Shown in pieces: positions 36,509 to 46,386 of a DNA stretch of 64,000 nt (its first letter is position 1; each line of letters begins with the position of its first letter). A model generated the notes under the pieces. The model was given only the letters and a program-made list of their open reading frames with translations. It searched no databases and was not told the origin of the DNA. The stretch is from Leuconostoc rapi (GTDB lineage: Bacteria; Bacillota; Bacilli; Lactobacillales; Lactobacillaceae): NCBI RefSeq assembly GCF_016908715.1, contig NZ_JAFBEK010000004.1, positions 97,952-161,951 of the forward strand, read 5' to 3'. A program made the position numbers and the translations under genes.

Positions 36509-37186
36509 TTATTGTTTCTGTTTATTTTGAATAATTTTTGTGATTTTAGACACAACTTCATCAATACTTTGCCCGGTTGTGTCCACTAAAACGGCATCTT
36601 CAGCCTGTGTTAGTGGACTAATTTCGCGATGAGAGTCTTTATAATCCCTCGCCTCAATATCTTTTTTTAACGACACCAAGTCAACCGTCATGCCTTTAGC
36701 AATATTTTCTTTGTAGCGTCTGTTTGCACGTTCTTCAACACTAGCAATTAAAAATATTTTGACCTGAGCATATGGCAAAACTGTCGTGCCAATATCACGG
36801 CCATCCATAATAATATCACTACTGTTGGCAATATGCCGTTGTCGTCCTACTAAATCTTGGCGGACTGCTGCATATGAAGCAACTTGAGAAACATTATTCG
36901 TGATTTCTGTTGAACGAATGTCTTCAGTTACTTCTTGATTATTGAGATACACACGTTGGGTTGGTGTACCGGGTTCAAATCTAATGTCTATTTGTGTCAA
37001 CAAGTTAACAATCCCTGACTCATCATCATAAGCTATGCCAGCATTTTTAGCCGCCAAGGTCACTGTACGATACATTGCACCTGTGTCAACGTAAACATAT
37101 TTTAGATCAGTTGCCAATATTTTAGCAATTGTTGACTTACCTGCTGACGCTGGGCCATCAATTGCTACTTGGAAATTCTTTAACAT
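36509..37186 (-). CDS. cmk: Cytidylate kinase
   Basis: Phosphorylates CMP and dCMP. Seen: P-loop [18 protein letters not shown], the CMP-binding [15 protein letters not shown], and [12 protein letters not shown]. 225 residues, normal length. It lies 13 bases after the LysM protein gene, an order (LysM-type surface protein, cmk, rpsA) common in Lactobacillales. Confidence 0.96.
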   Translation of the reverse strand: MLKNFQVAIDGPASAGKSTIAKILATDLKYVYVDTGAMYRTVTLAAKNAGIAYDDESGIVNLLTQIDIRFEPGTPTQRVYLNNQEVTEDIRSTEITNNVSQVASYAAVRQDLVGRQRHIANSSDIIMDGRDIGTTVLPYAQVKIFLIASVEERANRRYKENIAKGMTVDLVSLKKDIEARDYKDSHREISPLTQAEDAVLVDTTGQSIDEVVSKITKIIQNKQKQ

Positions 37187-37199
37187 AATTACCCTCTGC

Positions 37200-37760
37200 T
37201 TATTGCGTATTCAAATCTCTGCCAGCATATTGCGTATAGTTCTCAACCGTTAATCCAGGGTTCAATGCAACAACTTGTTCTGTTGTCATACCATGAGTTA
37301 CAGCAAAATTATACAAAGTTTGACTAGCACCAAGAACTGCTGTTTGCGTTGCGCTTGAAGAGCTAGCTTGACTACTTGTTGCTTCACTTGAAGAAACACT
37401 TGAACTGACTTCAGCACTAGGTTCTTCACTTGACTGACTGTCAACTTCAGATTCTGAACTTGTTGACAAATCATCTGATGATGTATTTGACGATTCTGAA
37501 GAAGATGATTTGTCATCAGACGTTGATGATTTTTTAGAACTAACTGATTTGGCAGCTTGCTGTTCAGGCTCTTTGTGGTTCGCCCAAAAACCGTAAACCG
37601 GCACACTTGATAGAATGACTAAAGCCAAAATGCTCAAAAATAAACGTAACCCTTTATGTCCAGTTGCGTTATGATCAGATTTGCGAGCAAATTTTGGCTC
37701 TAGTTTTTGTTTTTTTGGCCGAGAAGATCGGCTCATGTTATTTGGGTCATAATCGTTCAT
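37200..37760 (-). CDS. Membrane-anchored LysM-type surface protein (SAG1386/EF1546-like)
   Basis: A 186-residue protein: basic cytoplasmic N terminus (1-38), one membrane helix (about 39-60, [20 protein letters not shown]), a long Ser/Glu/Asp-rich linker (65-140), and a C-terminal LysM-like domain ([20 protein letters not shown]). This architecture and its place before cmk match the SAG1386/EF1546 family of lactic acid bacteria (recalled). Probably binds peptidoglycan outside the membrane; function unproven. GGAGG lies 10 bases before the ATG. Confidence 0.75.
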   Translation of the reverse strand: MNDYDPNNMSRSSRPKKQKLEPKFARKSDHNATGHKGLRLFLSILALVILSSVPVYGFWANHKEPEQQAAKSVSSKKSSTSDDKSSSSESSNTSSDDLSTSSESEVDSQSSEEPSAEVSSSVSSSEATSSQASSSSATQTAVLGASQTLYNFAVTHGMTTEQVVALNPGLTVENYTQYAGRDLNTQ

Positions 37761-37837
37761 TATAAAACGACCTCCATTGTCGTATATTCACTTAAAATTT
37801 TACCACATAGGACTTCATCAGTGTGTATAATGTTTGG

Positions 37838-38428
37838 TTAAGAATTTAAACTATTTTGTAATGGTCTCAAAATTGATAAGACACTCAAACTAACAACACC
37901 CCATATGGCACCCTGTATTAAGTTAAAAGGCAAGACCATGGCGACAAAATACTGCGTTAAGCCGATTATTTTTTCAATATCAAAATGGGCAAATTTTGCG
38001 TATAGTGGAACTGCTACAAACCAATTCATAATCACCGCCGCAACAGTCAACCCCAACGTTGCTACTATGACTGCCAATACACTTTTAACAATATTCTTAG
38101 TTTTAAACTGTGGCATCACCCAAAACATAATAAGCGCAAAAACGATTACTGCTACCAGATTAACTGGCAACCCCAGGTAGGTATTAACGCCCTCGTTTGC
38201 CAAAATTAATTTTAATACTGTTCGCAAAACAATCGTCCATATTGCTGCAGACGTATTAAGCCAGTAGCCAGCAATAAGAATAGGCACAATTGAAAAATCA
38301 AGCTTCAAAAAATCAGCCCCTGGAATCAATGGCACCTGCGGGAATAACATTAAACCAAACGAAATTGCGCTAAAAATCGCAATTAAGGTTAAGCGTTGCG
38401 TTCGTGTTGTTGATGAAATAGACATCAT
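37838..38428 (-). CDS. ribU: Riboflavin ECF transporter S component RibU
   Basis: Membrane protein of about 196 residues with five to six hydrophobic segments; binds riboflavin and works with the shared EcfAAT module. Sequence pattern LTLIAIFSAISFGLMLFPQV and LKLDFSIVPILIAGYWL fits the RibU family. An FMN riboswitch sits directly upstream, which fixes the substrate class with good confidence. No riboflavin synthesis genes are in the window, so the cell may depend on import. The ATG at 38428 follows GAGG by 5 bases. Confidence 0.92.
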   Translation of the reverse strand: MMSISSTTRTQRLTLIAIFSAISFGLMLFPQVPLIPGADFLKLDFSIVPILIAGYWLNTSAAIWTIVLRTVLKLILANEGVNTYLGLPVNLVAVIVFALIMFWVMPQFKTKNIVKSVLAVIVATLGLTVAAVIMNWFVAVPLYAKFAHFDIEKIIGLTQYFVAMVLPFNLIQGAIWGVVSLSVLSILRPLQNSLNS

Positions 38429-38437
38429 TTTTGCCTC

Positions 38438-38482
38438 AAAAAAGCTGCGCAATTTGTCAGGGTATCACAAAAAGGCAGCTTT
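38438..38482 (-). terminator. Expression-platform hairpin of the FMN riboswitch
   Basis: AAAGCTGC pairs with GCAGCTTT across a 26-base loop and is followed by TTTTTT, just before the GAGG of ribU. Probably the ligand-induced terminator, or a hairpin shielding the ribosome site. Confidence 0.6.
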
Positions 38483-38496
38483 AACTTTCTTTTTTA

Positions 38497-38623
38497 ACTT
38501 CTTTATACCCGACTTTACGGTCGGCTCTGGATTTTGACCAGATCAGCTGCTTACGCAGGTCGCGGGCTTATCATGTCATGCATGTCTCACCGCCGGTTGG
38601 GAATTACACCCTACCCTGAAGTT
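38497..38623 (-). ncRNA. FMN riboswitch (RFN element)
   Basis: The minus strand carries the conserved RFN blocks in order: AGGGTAGGGTGTAATTCCC, AACCGGCGGT, AAGCCCGCGA, GATCTGGTC, AATCCAGAGCCGACCGT and AAAGTCGG, closed by a P1 stem ACTTC/GAAGT. It binds FMN and normally switches off riboflavin genes when FMN is high; here it controls ribU. Confidence 0.97.
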
Positions 38624-38640
38624 TTTATTTAATTTTCATC

Positions 38641-38669
38641 ATTGTAACAAATAAATAACCTAATAGCAA
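38641..38669 (-). promoter_or_regulatory. Promoter of the FMN riboswitch-ribU unit
   Basis: TTGCTA, a 17-base spacer, then TACAAT on the minus strand, about 10 bases before the riboswitch begins. Confidence 0.7.
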
Positions 38670-38673
38670 TAAT

Positions 38674-39423
38674 TTATTTTCTACGATAATTTTTGTAATC
38701 TTCTGCTTTTAAACGTTTAATTTCGGGGTTTGTTAATTTACGATATTCCCCAGACTGCAAACCAGTTAAATCGAAAAAAGCATATTGCTCTCGTGTCAAT
38801 TTTTCAACAGGTAATCCCACCTTTTGCAACATGTTTTTAACTTGATGATTTCGACCTTCATGAAGAATAACACGGACCATACTAGTCTTCTTGTCTTTAT
38901 CAATACGCTCAATCGTCACGCGCGCCGGTGCCGTCTTACGACCTTTAATGACAACACCATGTTTCAATGGCGCTAACTTATCATCTGTTGCAATACCCGC
39001 TACCTTCGCAATATATACTTTATCTACCCGTGACTTTGGGTGCATCAATTGATTAGCCACAACACCATCATTTGTCAATAACAACACGCCAGTTGTATCA
39101 TAATCTAAACGCCCAATAGGATAAACACGTTCAGTAACGTCTGATAAAATATCTAGAACTGTTCGGCGACCTTTTTCATCATTGTTTGTCGTTACCACAC
39201 CGCGTGGTTTATTTAATAAATAGTAAACTAATTTTTCACGACCCTCAAGCGGTACGCTATCAACAGTCACAGTGTCATTTGGCTCAACTTTCACACCAAG
39301 TGCTGTAATTGTTTGACCGTTCACTTGAACGCGACCCTTAGCAATGAGTTCTTCTGCGCCACGTCTGGAAGCTAATCCAGCTTGGGCAATTACTTTTTGT
39401 ACACGTTGTGCTTCTTCAGACAT
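38674..39423 (-). CDS. rluB: Pseudouridine synthase RluB
   Basis: Modifies 23S rRNA (position 2605 in E. coli numbering). Seen: N-terminal S4 RNA-binding domain (QRVQKVIAQAGLASRRGAEE), then the catalytic segment IGRLDYDTTGVLLLTND with the conserved Asp, and EGRNHQVKNMLQKVGLPV. 249 residues. The start overlaps scpB by 8 bases, the classic scpA-scpB-rluB operon. Confidence 0.94.
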   Translation of the reverse strand: MSEEAQRVQKVIAQAGLASRRGAEELIAKGRVQVNGQTITALGVKVEPNDTVTVDSVPLEGREKLVYYLLNKPRGVVTTNNDEKGRRTVLDILSDVTERVYPIGRLDYDTTGVLLLTNDGVVANQLMHPKSRVDKVYIAKVAGIATDDKLAPLKHGVVIKGRKTAPARVTIERIDKDKKTSMVRVILHEGRNHQVKNMLQKVGLPVEKLTREQYAFFDLTGLQSGEYRKLTNPEIKRLKAEDYKNYRRK

Positions 39424-40018
39424 GTTTGTTCTCTTCTTCCGTTTCTGCTAGACGCATTTCAAACGCGCTAGTAAATAACTCACCACCCTCATCATCAATT
39501 TCTAACGTATCAAAATCTGGTAGCGGTGGTAAATCTGATAATTGTTTTAAACCAAAATAATCTAAAAATTCTGCTGTTGTGCCATACATAATAGGTCTAC
39601 CAGGTTCATCCTTTCGACCTGTAGCGATAATCAATTGTCGTAATGCTAATTTTTGTAAGGTCCCTGACGATTGCACACCACGAATTTGATCAATTTCAAC
39701 ACGTGTAATTGGTTGTTTGTAGGCAATAATGACCAATGTTTCTAATTGTGCTTGTGACAGCGTTGTGTTAATAGGCGCGTCAAAATAGCCTTTTACTACA
39801 GCACCAAGTCCTGATTTTGTGACTAAACGGTAGGCATCATCGGTTTCTCTAATTTCTAAAGCACTGGTGACGTCATTATCATAATGTGCTGCTAAATCAT
39901 CAATTAGCGCGATCACAGCGGGCCGATCAAACTTTGTGATACTACAAATATCTTTAATTGTTATGCCTTCATCCCCCGCCACAAATAACACGGCTTCTAT
40001 TTGAGCAAGATTATTCAT
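39416..40018 (-). CDS. scpB: Segregation and condensation protein ScpB
   Basis: Winged-helix subunit of the Smc-ScpAB chromosome-organising complex. Seen: AQIEAVLFVAGDEGITI and LETLVIIAYKQPITRVEIDQ, a family hallmark. About 200 residues. Starts at 40036 and 40024 are possible in frame; MNNLAQIEA at 40018 fits the family best. It overlaps the end of scpA by 8 bases. Confidence 0.93.
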   Translation of the reverse strand: MNNLAQIEAVLFVAGDEGITIKDICSITKFDRPAVIALIDDLAAHYDNDVTSALEIRETDDAYRLVTKSGLGAVVKGYFDAPINTTLSQAQLETLVIIAYKQPITRVEIDQIRGVQSSGTLQKLALRQLIIATGRKDEPGRPIMYGTTAEFLDYFGLKQLSDLPPLPDFDTLEIDDEGGELFTSAFEMRLAETEEENKHV

Positions 40019-40787
40019 TTTCATCCAACTTTTCAATTTTTAAAAATATTTCTGCGTACTTATCTGTTTGGTAAAGTACAATTTTATCTTCTTTAGCCAT
40101 CTCAAGCACTGCTAAAAAAGTCATCACGAGCGGTTCACGATCGTAAACCTCATCAAACAATGATTCAAAACGAATTTCATCACCCACCTGATACAAAGCA
40201 AAGTGCCGTTTGATATTGTTAATGGCACGAGTCAACGTATATTTTTCACTGACAACCCGTCGGCTTATTGGACGTTGTTGTTTCTTTTTACTTAATAAAT
40301 GCGAAAAAGCTGTTTGTAAATCGATTAACCCTAAACCTGGTGCTAGCTTTGTTTCAGGTATCATATCTATTGGCGCCAACATTGGCAACCTAGAAAATGA
40401 TTGTTGATGTTGTATTTCACGTTCACGTAACTCGTTACTGGCAATTTGAAATTGCTTATATGTCAATAATTGCAACATTAACTCTTCGCGTGGATCAAAA
40501 AAATCGTCATCCACAAACTCATCATCAAATGTTTCTTGTGGCAATAAGTCAGATGATTTAATTTGAACAAGTGTGGCTGCCATAACCAAATATTCACTGG
40601 CAACATCTAGCTGCATATTTTGTTGTTCATGAATAAATGACAAATATTGTTCTGTAATCGTTGCAATGGGTAAGTCCAAAATATCCATTTCGGATTTTTT
40701 AATCAAATGCAATAATAAATCCAATGGCCCCTCAAATTCACTTAATTTAATTGTTAACCCATTGGTTGCGATGTCGACTTTCTCCAC
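40011..40787 (-). CDS. scpA: Segregation and condensation protein ScpA
   Basis: Kleisin subunit that bridges the Smc heads. Seen: FEGPLDLLLHLIKKSEMDI, then EYLVMAATLVQIKSSDLLP, and a C-terminal winged helix. 258 residues, typical. It overlaps the ribT-like gene upstream by 34 bases, giving a compact xerD-ribT-scpA-scpB-rluB unit common in Firmicutes. Confidence 0.94.
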   Translation of the reverse strand: MEKVDIATNGLTIKLSEFEGPLDLLLHLIKKSEMDILDLPIATITEQYLSFIHEQQNMQLDVASEYLVMAATLVQIKSSDLLPQETFDDEFVDDDFFDPREELMLQLLTYKQFQIASNELREREIQHQQSFSRLPMLAPIDMIPETKLAPGLGLIDLQTAFSHLLSKKKQQRPISRRVVSEKYTLTRAINNIKRHFALYQVGDEIRFESLFDEVYDREPLVMTFLAVLEMAKEDKIVLYQTDKYAEIFLKIEKLDENE

Positions 40788-41122
40788 TTATTAATCAATT
40801 TTTGATTATCTAATGTACCCATAATAAAGGCTGTTTGGTTTTGACTCTGAAATTCTGATAACATGGCAAAATAATTGGCTGCTGTACGCGATTCTGGCGT
40901 CAGTGCCACGTGCCGGATAAGCACAATATCTTCGGACAAAAACTCAACACCTAAAACACCTTGGACTTGCGCACCATCTTGCCAAACATACAAGCAACGC
41001 GCATCACTCCCATTATACCAAGCAATCTCCGCATTTAAATGGGCTAATTCACGAAGACCTGGTAACAAAGATAGAATACCCATAACCGTCTTCTGATTGT
41101 CATTTCTAGCTTGTGTTAACAT
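40754..41122 (-). CDS. ribT: RibT-like GNAT acetyltransferase
   Basis: A 122-residue protein with a GNAT-like fold pattern (VLGVEFLSEDIVLIRHVALTP as the acetyl-CoA-binding strand region). In Bacillus and lactobacilli a similar protein, RibT, is found near scpA; its substrate is not known. The name is inherited from riboflavin loci and does not imply riboflavin synthesis here. Identification rests on context and overall resemblance. Confidence 0.65.
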   Translation of the reverse strand: MLTQARNDNQKTVMGILSLLPGLRELAHLNAEIAWYNGSDARCLYVWQDGAQVQGVLGVEFLSEDIVLIRHVALTPESRTAANYFAMLSEFQSQNQTAFIMGTLDNQKLINKWRKSTSQPMG

Positions 41123-41156
41123 CGTTTCTCCTGAATTATTTTAGGTTAAAATCAGT

Positions 41157-42053
41157 TTACGCTCGTGGGTGAAAAGCGTCATACACTTCGCTTAACCTCT
41201 TCTTTGAAATGTGTGTATAAATTTGCGTTGTCGAAATATCAGCATGACCCAACAATTCTTGCACAATTCGCAAATCTGCACCATTTTCTAAAATATGGGT
41301 CGCAAAAGAATGCCGTAGTGTATGTGGAGACACATCTTTATCAATTCCTGCAGCCAATACTAATTTTTTAATGATTTTCCAGACACCTTGCCGACTTAAT
41401 TGTGTGCCTCGATCATTTAAAAAAACAAACGGCGACACTTTTTCCTTTAATAAAGTTAACCGACTGTGAGCAAAATAGCGTTCTAACCACTCAGCAGCAA
41501 CCTCACCAATCGGAATAATTCGCTCCTTATCACCTTTCCCAATCGTTTGAATTAGACCAAGTTGCAAATGCAAGTCACTCATTTTGAGGTTGACCAGCTC
41601 GCTCACACGTAAGCCCGTAGCATACATAACTTCAATAAGCGCTCTATTTCGTACACCTAATGCGGTTTTTTCAGTTGGCACCTGCAATAACGCATCAATT
41701 TCCGCAACACTCAATACCGCTGGTAGATGCTCTGCCTTTTTTGGGGGCTTCACATCAACCATTGGATTATGCAGAATCATTTTTTCTTGTGACAAATAAC
41801 CAAAAAATTTACGCAATGACGTAACCATACGAATGACTGAATTATTTGATTTATTCAACTCACGTAAATGGTTTAACCAAGTGAGTATAACAACATGATC
41901 AATGGCATTTAAATTAAGTTTTTCAGCTGTCATATAGGCCCCAAATTGCTTCAAATCTTGCTGATAACTTTTAATTGTGTTGTCCGATAAGCCGCGCTCA
42001 ATGCGAATATAATGTAAATAATCTGCAATGGCGTTATCTATTTCTTGTGTCAT
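41157..42053 (-). CDS. xerD: Tyrosine recombinase XerD
   Basis: Chromosome-dimer resolution recombinase. Seen: N-terminal SAM-like domain (DYLHYIRIERGLSDNTIKSY), and the catalytic residues Arg in TGLRVSEL, Lys in TIGKGDKER, HTLRHSFATHIL, LLGHADISTTQIYTH with the Tyr nucleophile. 298 residues, as for housekeeping XerD rather than a phage integrase. Its ATG overlaps the cvfB stop by 1 base (TAATG). Confidence 0.94.
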   Translation of the reverse strand: MTQEIDNAIADYLHYIRIERGLSDNTIKSYQQDLKQFGAYMTAEKLNLNAIDHVVILTWLNHLRELNKSNNSVIRMVTSLRKFFGYLSQEKMILHNPMVDVKPPKKAEHLPAVLSVAEIDALLQVPTEKTALGVRNRALIEVMYATGLRVSELVNLKMSDLHLQLGLIQTIGKGDKERIIPIGEVAAEWLERYFAHSRLTLLKEKVSPFVFLNDRGTQLSRQGVWKIIKKLVLAAGIDKDVSPHTLRHSFATHILENGADLRIVQELLGHADISTTQIYTHISKKRLSEVYDAFHPRA

Positions 42054-42919
42054 TATTTTTCAATTAGCTTAATGCCGCCATCAACTTGTTCAATGACGCG
42101 GTCTTTGTAGAGATGGCCTAGTGCCCTTTTAAATTGGCTTTTACTAAAACCAAATTGACGCTTAATAGCTTCTGGTGCGCTTTTGTCATTAAATGGCAAA
42201 AAGTGGTCACTACGTCGTTGTAACTGTACAAGCAGGAACTGTGCGTCTTCGTCCATGGTTTTATATGCTAATGGCTTCAAAGATAGGTTCAACGAGCCGT
42301 CCTCTCGCACACCAATAACGCGCGCATCAACAACCTGTCCTAAACGTGGTTCATCATCACGTTGTGAAGGATGAATGAATCCAAGATAATATTCGTCAGT
42401 TACAACAAGTGTCCCAGCAATTTTATTACGATAAACAGTTGCTTTAACAGTTTTTGATTTTATTTCTTGCGGTGCACGGCGAGACACGGCATCAATAATA
42501 TTTTGTTGCGCAATCGCACCCCAAAGGCGTCCCTTATTGTCCTCTTTCATAGCTAACATCAACTTGTCGCCCTTTTGTGGCCACAAAGTTGTTATTGTTG
42601 GTAAATCATCTAGAGATACAACAAGATCTTTATTGGGTAATCCAATCGACACAAAAACGCCTAAATCATGACGGTTCGCCACAACACTGCCCCACCCATA
42701 GACATCTTTTTGTGCAGTTGGGGCTTGTTTTGTTATTTGAAATTTATGATTCTCATTCTCATAGGCAAACCCAGTGACAAAGCCACCAACCTTTAGGGGT
42801 TTCTCAAGTTCAGCTTTATCGATTTCATAAGTATGCCCATCGATTTGCGCGAAAAAGAATTTATCATTTTCGTCTGTTACATTTGCTTTAATAATTGTTC
42901 CAACTATTGGATTCGTCAT
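42053..42919 (-). CDS. cvfB: CvfB-like S1-domain RNA-binding protein
   Basis: About 288 residues with several S1-like OB-folds (VGTIIKANVTDENDKFFFAQ; DVYGWGSVVANRHDLGVFVS; PRLGQVVDARVIGVREDGSL) and a C-terminal winged helix (EAIKRQFGFSKSQFKRALGH). Matches the CvfB/YitL family, RNA-binding regulators of virulence genes in S. aureus; the role in this organism is unknown. The start MTNPIVG at 42919 is preceded by a GAGG-like site. Confidence 0.88.
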   Translation of the reverse strand: MTNPIVGTIIKANVTDENDKFFFAQIDGHTYEIDKAELEKPLKVGGFVTGFAYENENHKFQITKQAPTAQKDVYGWGSVVANRHDLGVFVSIGLPNKDLVVSLDDLPTITTLWPQKGDKLMLAMKEDNKGRLWGAIAQQNIIDAVSRRAPQEIKSKTVKATVYRNKIAGTLVVTDEYYLGFIHPSQRDDEPRLGQVVDARVIGVREDGSLNLSLKPLAYKTMDEDAQFLLVQLQRRSDHFLPFNDKSAPEAIKRQFGFSKSQFKRALGHLYKDRVIEQVDGGIKLIEK

Positions 42920-43012
42920 CAATTTTCCTCTGACACGCAACTTCACGTGTTTTCTTTAATAGTCTATTTTACCATGAATAAGTTTATCTTGTTATACCTA
43001 GACAGACCGACA

Positions 43013-43459
43013 TCATTTATTTAACGCTGTTTTGACAAGATTTGCGACTAATTTACCGTCCGCCTTGCCTTTCACCTGCGGTGTTACAAGCCCCATAACC
43101 TTACCCATGTCCTTTGGCGTTGTTGCATCTGTTATGGTAACTGCTTCATCAACAATTGCCTTAACTTCTACCTCAGTCAATTGTTTTGGTAAGTATTTTG
43201 CAAGCGTATCCAATTCAGAACGAATTCCTTGGGCTAAATCTGGACGGTCACCTTTTTCAAATTCTGACAAGGATTCATGACGTTGCTTAACTTCACGTGA
43301 TAGAACCGTGAGTTCTTCTTCATGAGTTAATTCGTGTCCTAAGCTAATTTGTTCGTTCATGACTGTAGATTTCACCATACGAATAACGGATAAGGCAGCC
43401 TTATTTTTATCCTTCATAGCTTGTTTCATATCAGCGTTCAATGTTTCGAGTAATGACAT
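43013..43459 (-). CDS. yqeY: GatB/YqeY domain protein
   Basis: 148 residues; pattern SLLETLNADMKQAMKDKNKAA and the tail domain shared with the GatB C terminus (MGLVTPQVKGKADGKLVANL). The GatB domain binds tRNA, so a tRNA-linked role is plausible but unproven. It follows rpsU, a pairing conserved in Firmicutes. Confidence 0.92.
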   Translation of the reverse strand: MSLLETLNADMKQAMKDKNKAALSVIRMVKSTVMNEQISLGHELTHEEELTVLSREVKQRHESLSEFEKGDRPDLAQGIRSELDTLAKYLPKQLTEVEVKAIVDEAVTITDATTPKDMGKVMGLVTPQVKGKADGKLVANLVKTALNK

Positions 43460-43507
43460 TTTTTTCTTCTTTCCTGTATTATATTGTTACTTTATTTTAC
43501 CACAAAA

Positions 43508-43531
43508 GAAAAACGCCACCAAAGTGACGTT
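43508..43531 (-). terminator. Terminator between rpsU and yqeY
   Basis: ACGTCAC/GTGGCGT with a 4-base loop and a T run on the minus strand, just after the rpsU stop. It would partly separate the two genes. Confidence 0.75.
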
Positions 43532-43541
43532 CTAGAACCAA

Positions 43542-43727
43542 TTAACGGCCCTTCTTCTTGTTACGCTTTTGTGCTGCTTCAGACTTCAATTTACGAGCAA
43601 CTGAAGGCTTAACATAGAATTCGCGCTTACGGTATTCTTGGAGAGTACCGTCCTTTGAAACACCGCGCTTAAAGCGACGCAATGCATCATCCAAAGATTC
43701 GTTCTTACGTACGATGACCTTTGCCAT
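43542..43727 (-). CDS. rpsU: 30S ribosomal protein S21
   Basis: 61-residue basic protein: [20 protein letters not shown], then [20 protein letters not shown] and a Lys/Arg-rich end, the full S21 pattern. AGGAGG lies 6-7 bases before the ATG. Confidence 0.97.
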
Positions 43728-43844
43728 GTGATAACCCTCCTTTCTCGCATTTTATTTCGTTTAAACGACATGCTATAAATACCTATTAATTTTAGCAAAA
43801 ATAAACGTTACTGTCAATCATTGATTTATGTGGCAATCGAAAAA

Positions 43845-44969
43845 TTACTGTGTTGCTGACGCCTCTATTTTAGCAGCATTCGCTGCGGCCATATCGTCAC
43901 TTGCTGCCTGATTATCACGATAAATATGCTTATCCTGCGCCACGGCAGCGTAGACCTTTGGCAATTCTCGACTCAAAACGTCCCTGACTTCTTGTGTTGC
44001 ATGGGTTTCCATTAACATTTGGCGCAATGCTGAAGCATGTGCAAAACCACGTAAATAGATTTTGAAATAACGTTTTAAGGCCTCAAAATGTTTTGGTGTG
44101 ATTGTATCATTAACTTCATCAAACAGGTCTAGCTGTAGATTAAGCAGTGCGATCGATTCCGACAATGTATGTTGACGTTCCTGTTTTTCAAATGCATAAG
44201 GATTTTCAAAAATACCACGACCAATCATAATGCCATCAATTCCTAAATGTCTTTTGACAAGTTGAAGTCCAGCTGCGCGTGTTTTAATATCGCCGTTGAT
44301 CTGAATTAATGTTTGAGGTGCAATTGCATCACGCATTGCCAAAATTTCATCAATATATTCTTCATGTGCTGGCGCTTTTGACATTTCTTTACGTGAACGC
44401 AAATGAACAGTCAAAACAGCCACATCTTGCTTTAGAATAACGGGTAGCCATTCGCGAAATTCTTCAGGCTTATAAAACCCTAAACGTGTTTTCACAGAAA
44501 CTGGCAATCCAGACAACTTAGCTGCAGCCACAATTTCGGAGGCCAATTCTGGCGTTCGAATTAAGGCCGATCCAGCATTGTTTTTAATCACTGAATTGTC
44601 TGGGCATCCCATATTAATATCAACTGCTTGATAACCCATACTTGGTAACTTTTTTGCAGCATCAGCAATTTCTTCAGGACGTGATCCCCAAATTTGGGCA
44701 ACTGGTTGCTGTTCGTGTTCGGCGACAGCTAGCCTACCTTGAACAGAAAACTTTGCCTGCGGATGTAACATTGAACTGGCATTAGTAAATTCAGTATAAT
44801 ATACATCTGGTGCGCCAGCTTGAGCCACGACACGTCGAAATATAGTATCTGTAACGGCTTCCATCGGTGCCAAACTAAAAAATGGCTGTTTATCAGTCGC
44901 AACATGTCCAACTTGAGCATGTTGAACGACCATGTCCCAGAACTTGTTTTGAGGAGACTTTAAAGTCAT
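43845..44969 (-). CDS. dus: tRNA-dihydrouridine synthase (DusB type)
   Basis: FMN enzyme that reduces uridines in tRNA D-loops. Seen: FFSLAPMEAVTDTIFRRVVA, QAVDINMGCPDNSVIKNNAG with the catalytic Cys, GLPVSVKTRLGFYK, and INGDIKTRAAGLQLV plus GIMIGRGIFENPYAF. 374 residues, slightly long because of an Ala-rich tail. Probably monocistronic. Confidence 0.92.
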   Translation of the reverse strand: MTLKSPQNKFWDMVVQHAQVGHVATDKQPFFSLAPMEAVTDTIFRRVVAQAGAPDVYYTEFTNASSMLHPQAKFSVQGRLAVAEHEQQPVAQIWGSRPEEIADAAKKLPSMGYQAVDINMGCPDNSVIKNNAGSALIRTPELASEIVAAAKLSGLPVSVKTRLGFYKPEEFREWLPVILKQDVAVLTVHLRSRKEMSKAPAHEEYIDEILAMRDAIAPQTLIQINGDIKTRAAGLQLVKRHLGIDGIMIGRGIFENPYAFEKQERQHTLSESIALLNLQLDLFDEVNDTITPKHFEALKRYFKIYLRGFAHASALRQMLMETHATQEVRDVLSRELPKVYAAVAQDKHIYRDNQAASDDMAAANAAKIEASATQ

Positions 44970-45060
44970 ATCTCTTCTCCTTATTTATTGTAAGTTAATC
45001 AAATATAACATATTTACGTAACGGTTGCACATACTCGATTTCGACTTACCCTACAAAAAA

Positions 45061-46386
45061 TTAGATGCGATTATCTTTTTGAATGGCATTGAGTGTGTAA
45101 AAAGAACCAGTAACGACAATCAATGCTTGTGATGATTCTCGAACACGCATTGCCAGCGAAATAGCTGCTGAAGCATCACTAGCAATTTCAACATCAACAT
45201 TTGGATAACTGACCAATATTTCAGCTGCCAGTTCTTCGGCAGATAGGGCGCGCGTTTTGTTGTTTGGTGTCACGGTTATAATACGTTGTACACTTGGCAC
45301 GATTATATCCAACATCTCGTGATAATCTTTATCTTTCAAAACGCCTAAAATCAGAGTAGGTTTAATTTTTAAATGCCATGCATTTAACGCTGACACAAGG
45401 CCATTAATCCCATCGACATTATGCGCTGCATCAAATAAGATATTCACGTCTTTATGATAATTCATACGCCCAAGTAATTTAACATTTGCAAGTCCTTGCC
45501 GTGTTTTTTCGACTTCAAAATGATACCCTAAAGCCTCCAGTGCTGCTTTAATTTGTAATACAATACTAAAATTATGTACCTGAAAAGCACCCGACATACT
45601 CAAAAAATAGCCGGGTGTGCCATTAATGATAAGATCCAAACCTGCGGGAGTTGTATTTGCAATCGTAATCTGATCTTGTTGGTATTCAAACCACTTAGCG
45701 CCTACTGCCAAAGTTTTATTTTTTAATACTTGTCGCGCTGTTAGATCTTGCCCCGCATAATCAATTACCCATGTACCAGGTTTGATTATAGCTGCTTTAT
45801 TTTCTGAAATTTCTAACAAATTACGCCCAAGTATATTCTGGTGATCAATACTGATCTTTGTAAATACCGTTAAGAGTGGTGCATTAATCGCATTAGTGGC
45901 ATCTCGCAAGCCGCCTAAACCTGCTTCAAATAACACAAAATCCACATGTTGATCTACAAAATAGCATAAAGAAATAACTGTGAAGTATTCAAAATATGTC
46001 AGATGATTGGCAGAAACACCGTGTGTTTTAAAAATGGCAACAATACGATCGTAATACGTCAAAAAATCTTTCTCGGAAATCATATTGTCATTAATGCAAA
46101 TTTGTTCACGGGATGACTTGATATATGGGCTTGAAAAACGGCCATAATCATAACCATTGGCCTGCAAAACAGCCCCCATCATTGCCCCTGTTGAACTTTT
46201 GCCGTTCGTTCCAGCAATGTGTATGATTTTCAATTTTTGATCAGGATTTTCCAACCAGTCTAATACTTCACGAACAATTGGCACACGTGTATCGTCAAGT
46301 ATATGCCATTTATTATCAAAGCTCTTAATCACATTTCTATAGCGCGTTGCCAGCCGCATATCGCGTTTTTCTTCTGGTTTTGCCAC
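45061..46386 (-). CDS. folC: Folylpolyglutamate synthase, GTG start
   Basis: Adds glutamates to folates (and may act as dihydrofolate synthase). Mur-ligase fold: IIHIAGTNGKSSTGAMM as ATP loop, FEAGLGGLRDATNAI, and ILFDAAHNVDGINGLV. About 441 residues. GGAGG directly abuts the upstream ATG at 46392, while the GTG at 46386 has ideal 6-base spacing, so GTG is preferred. Confidence 0.92.
   Translation of the reverse strand: MAKPEEKRDMRLATRYRNVIKSFDNKWHILDDTRVPIVREVLDWLENPDQKLKIIHIAGTNGKSSTGAMMGAVLQANGYDYGRFSSPYIKSSREQICINDNMISEKDFLTYYDRIVAIFKTHGVSANHLTYFEYFTVISLCYFVDQHVDFVLFEAGLGGLRDATNAINAPLLTVFTKISIDHQNILGRNLLEISENKAAIIKPGTWVIDYAGQDLTARQVLKNKTLAVGAKWFEYQQDQITIANTTPAGLDLIINGTPGYFLSMSGAFQVHNFSIVLQIKAALEALGYHFEVEKTRQGLANVKLLGRMNYHKDVNILFDAAHNVDGINGLVSALNAWHLKIKPTLILGVLKDKDYHEMLDIIVPSVQRIITVTPNNKTRALSAEELAAEILVSYPNVDVEIASDASAAISLAMRVRESSQALIVVTGSFYTLNAIQKDNRI

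Noticed and set aside
41157..42053. xerD as a phage integrase
   Set aside because: Length, motifs and its place beside ribT-scpA-scpB fit the housekeeping recombinase.
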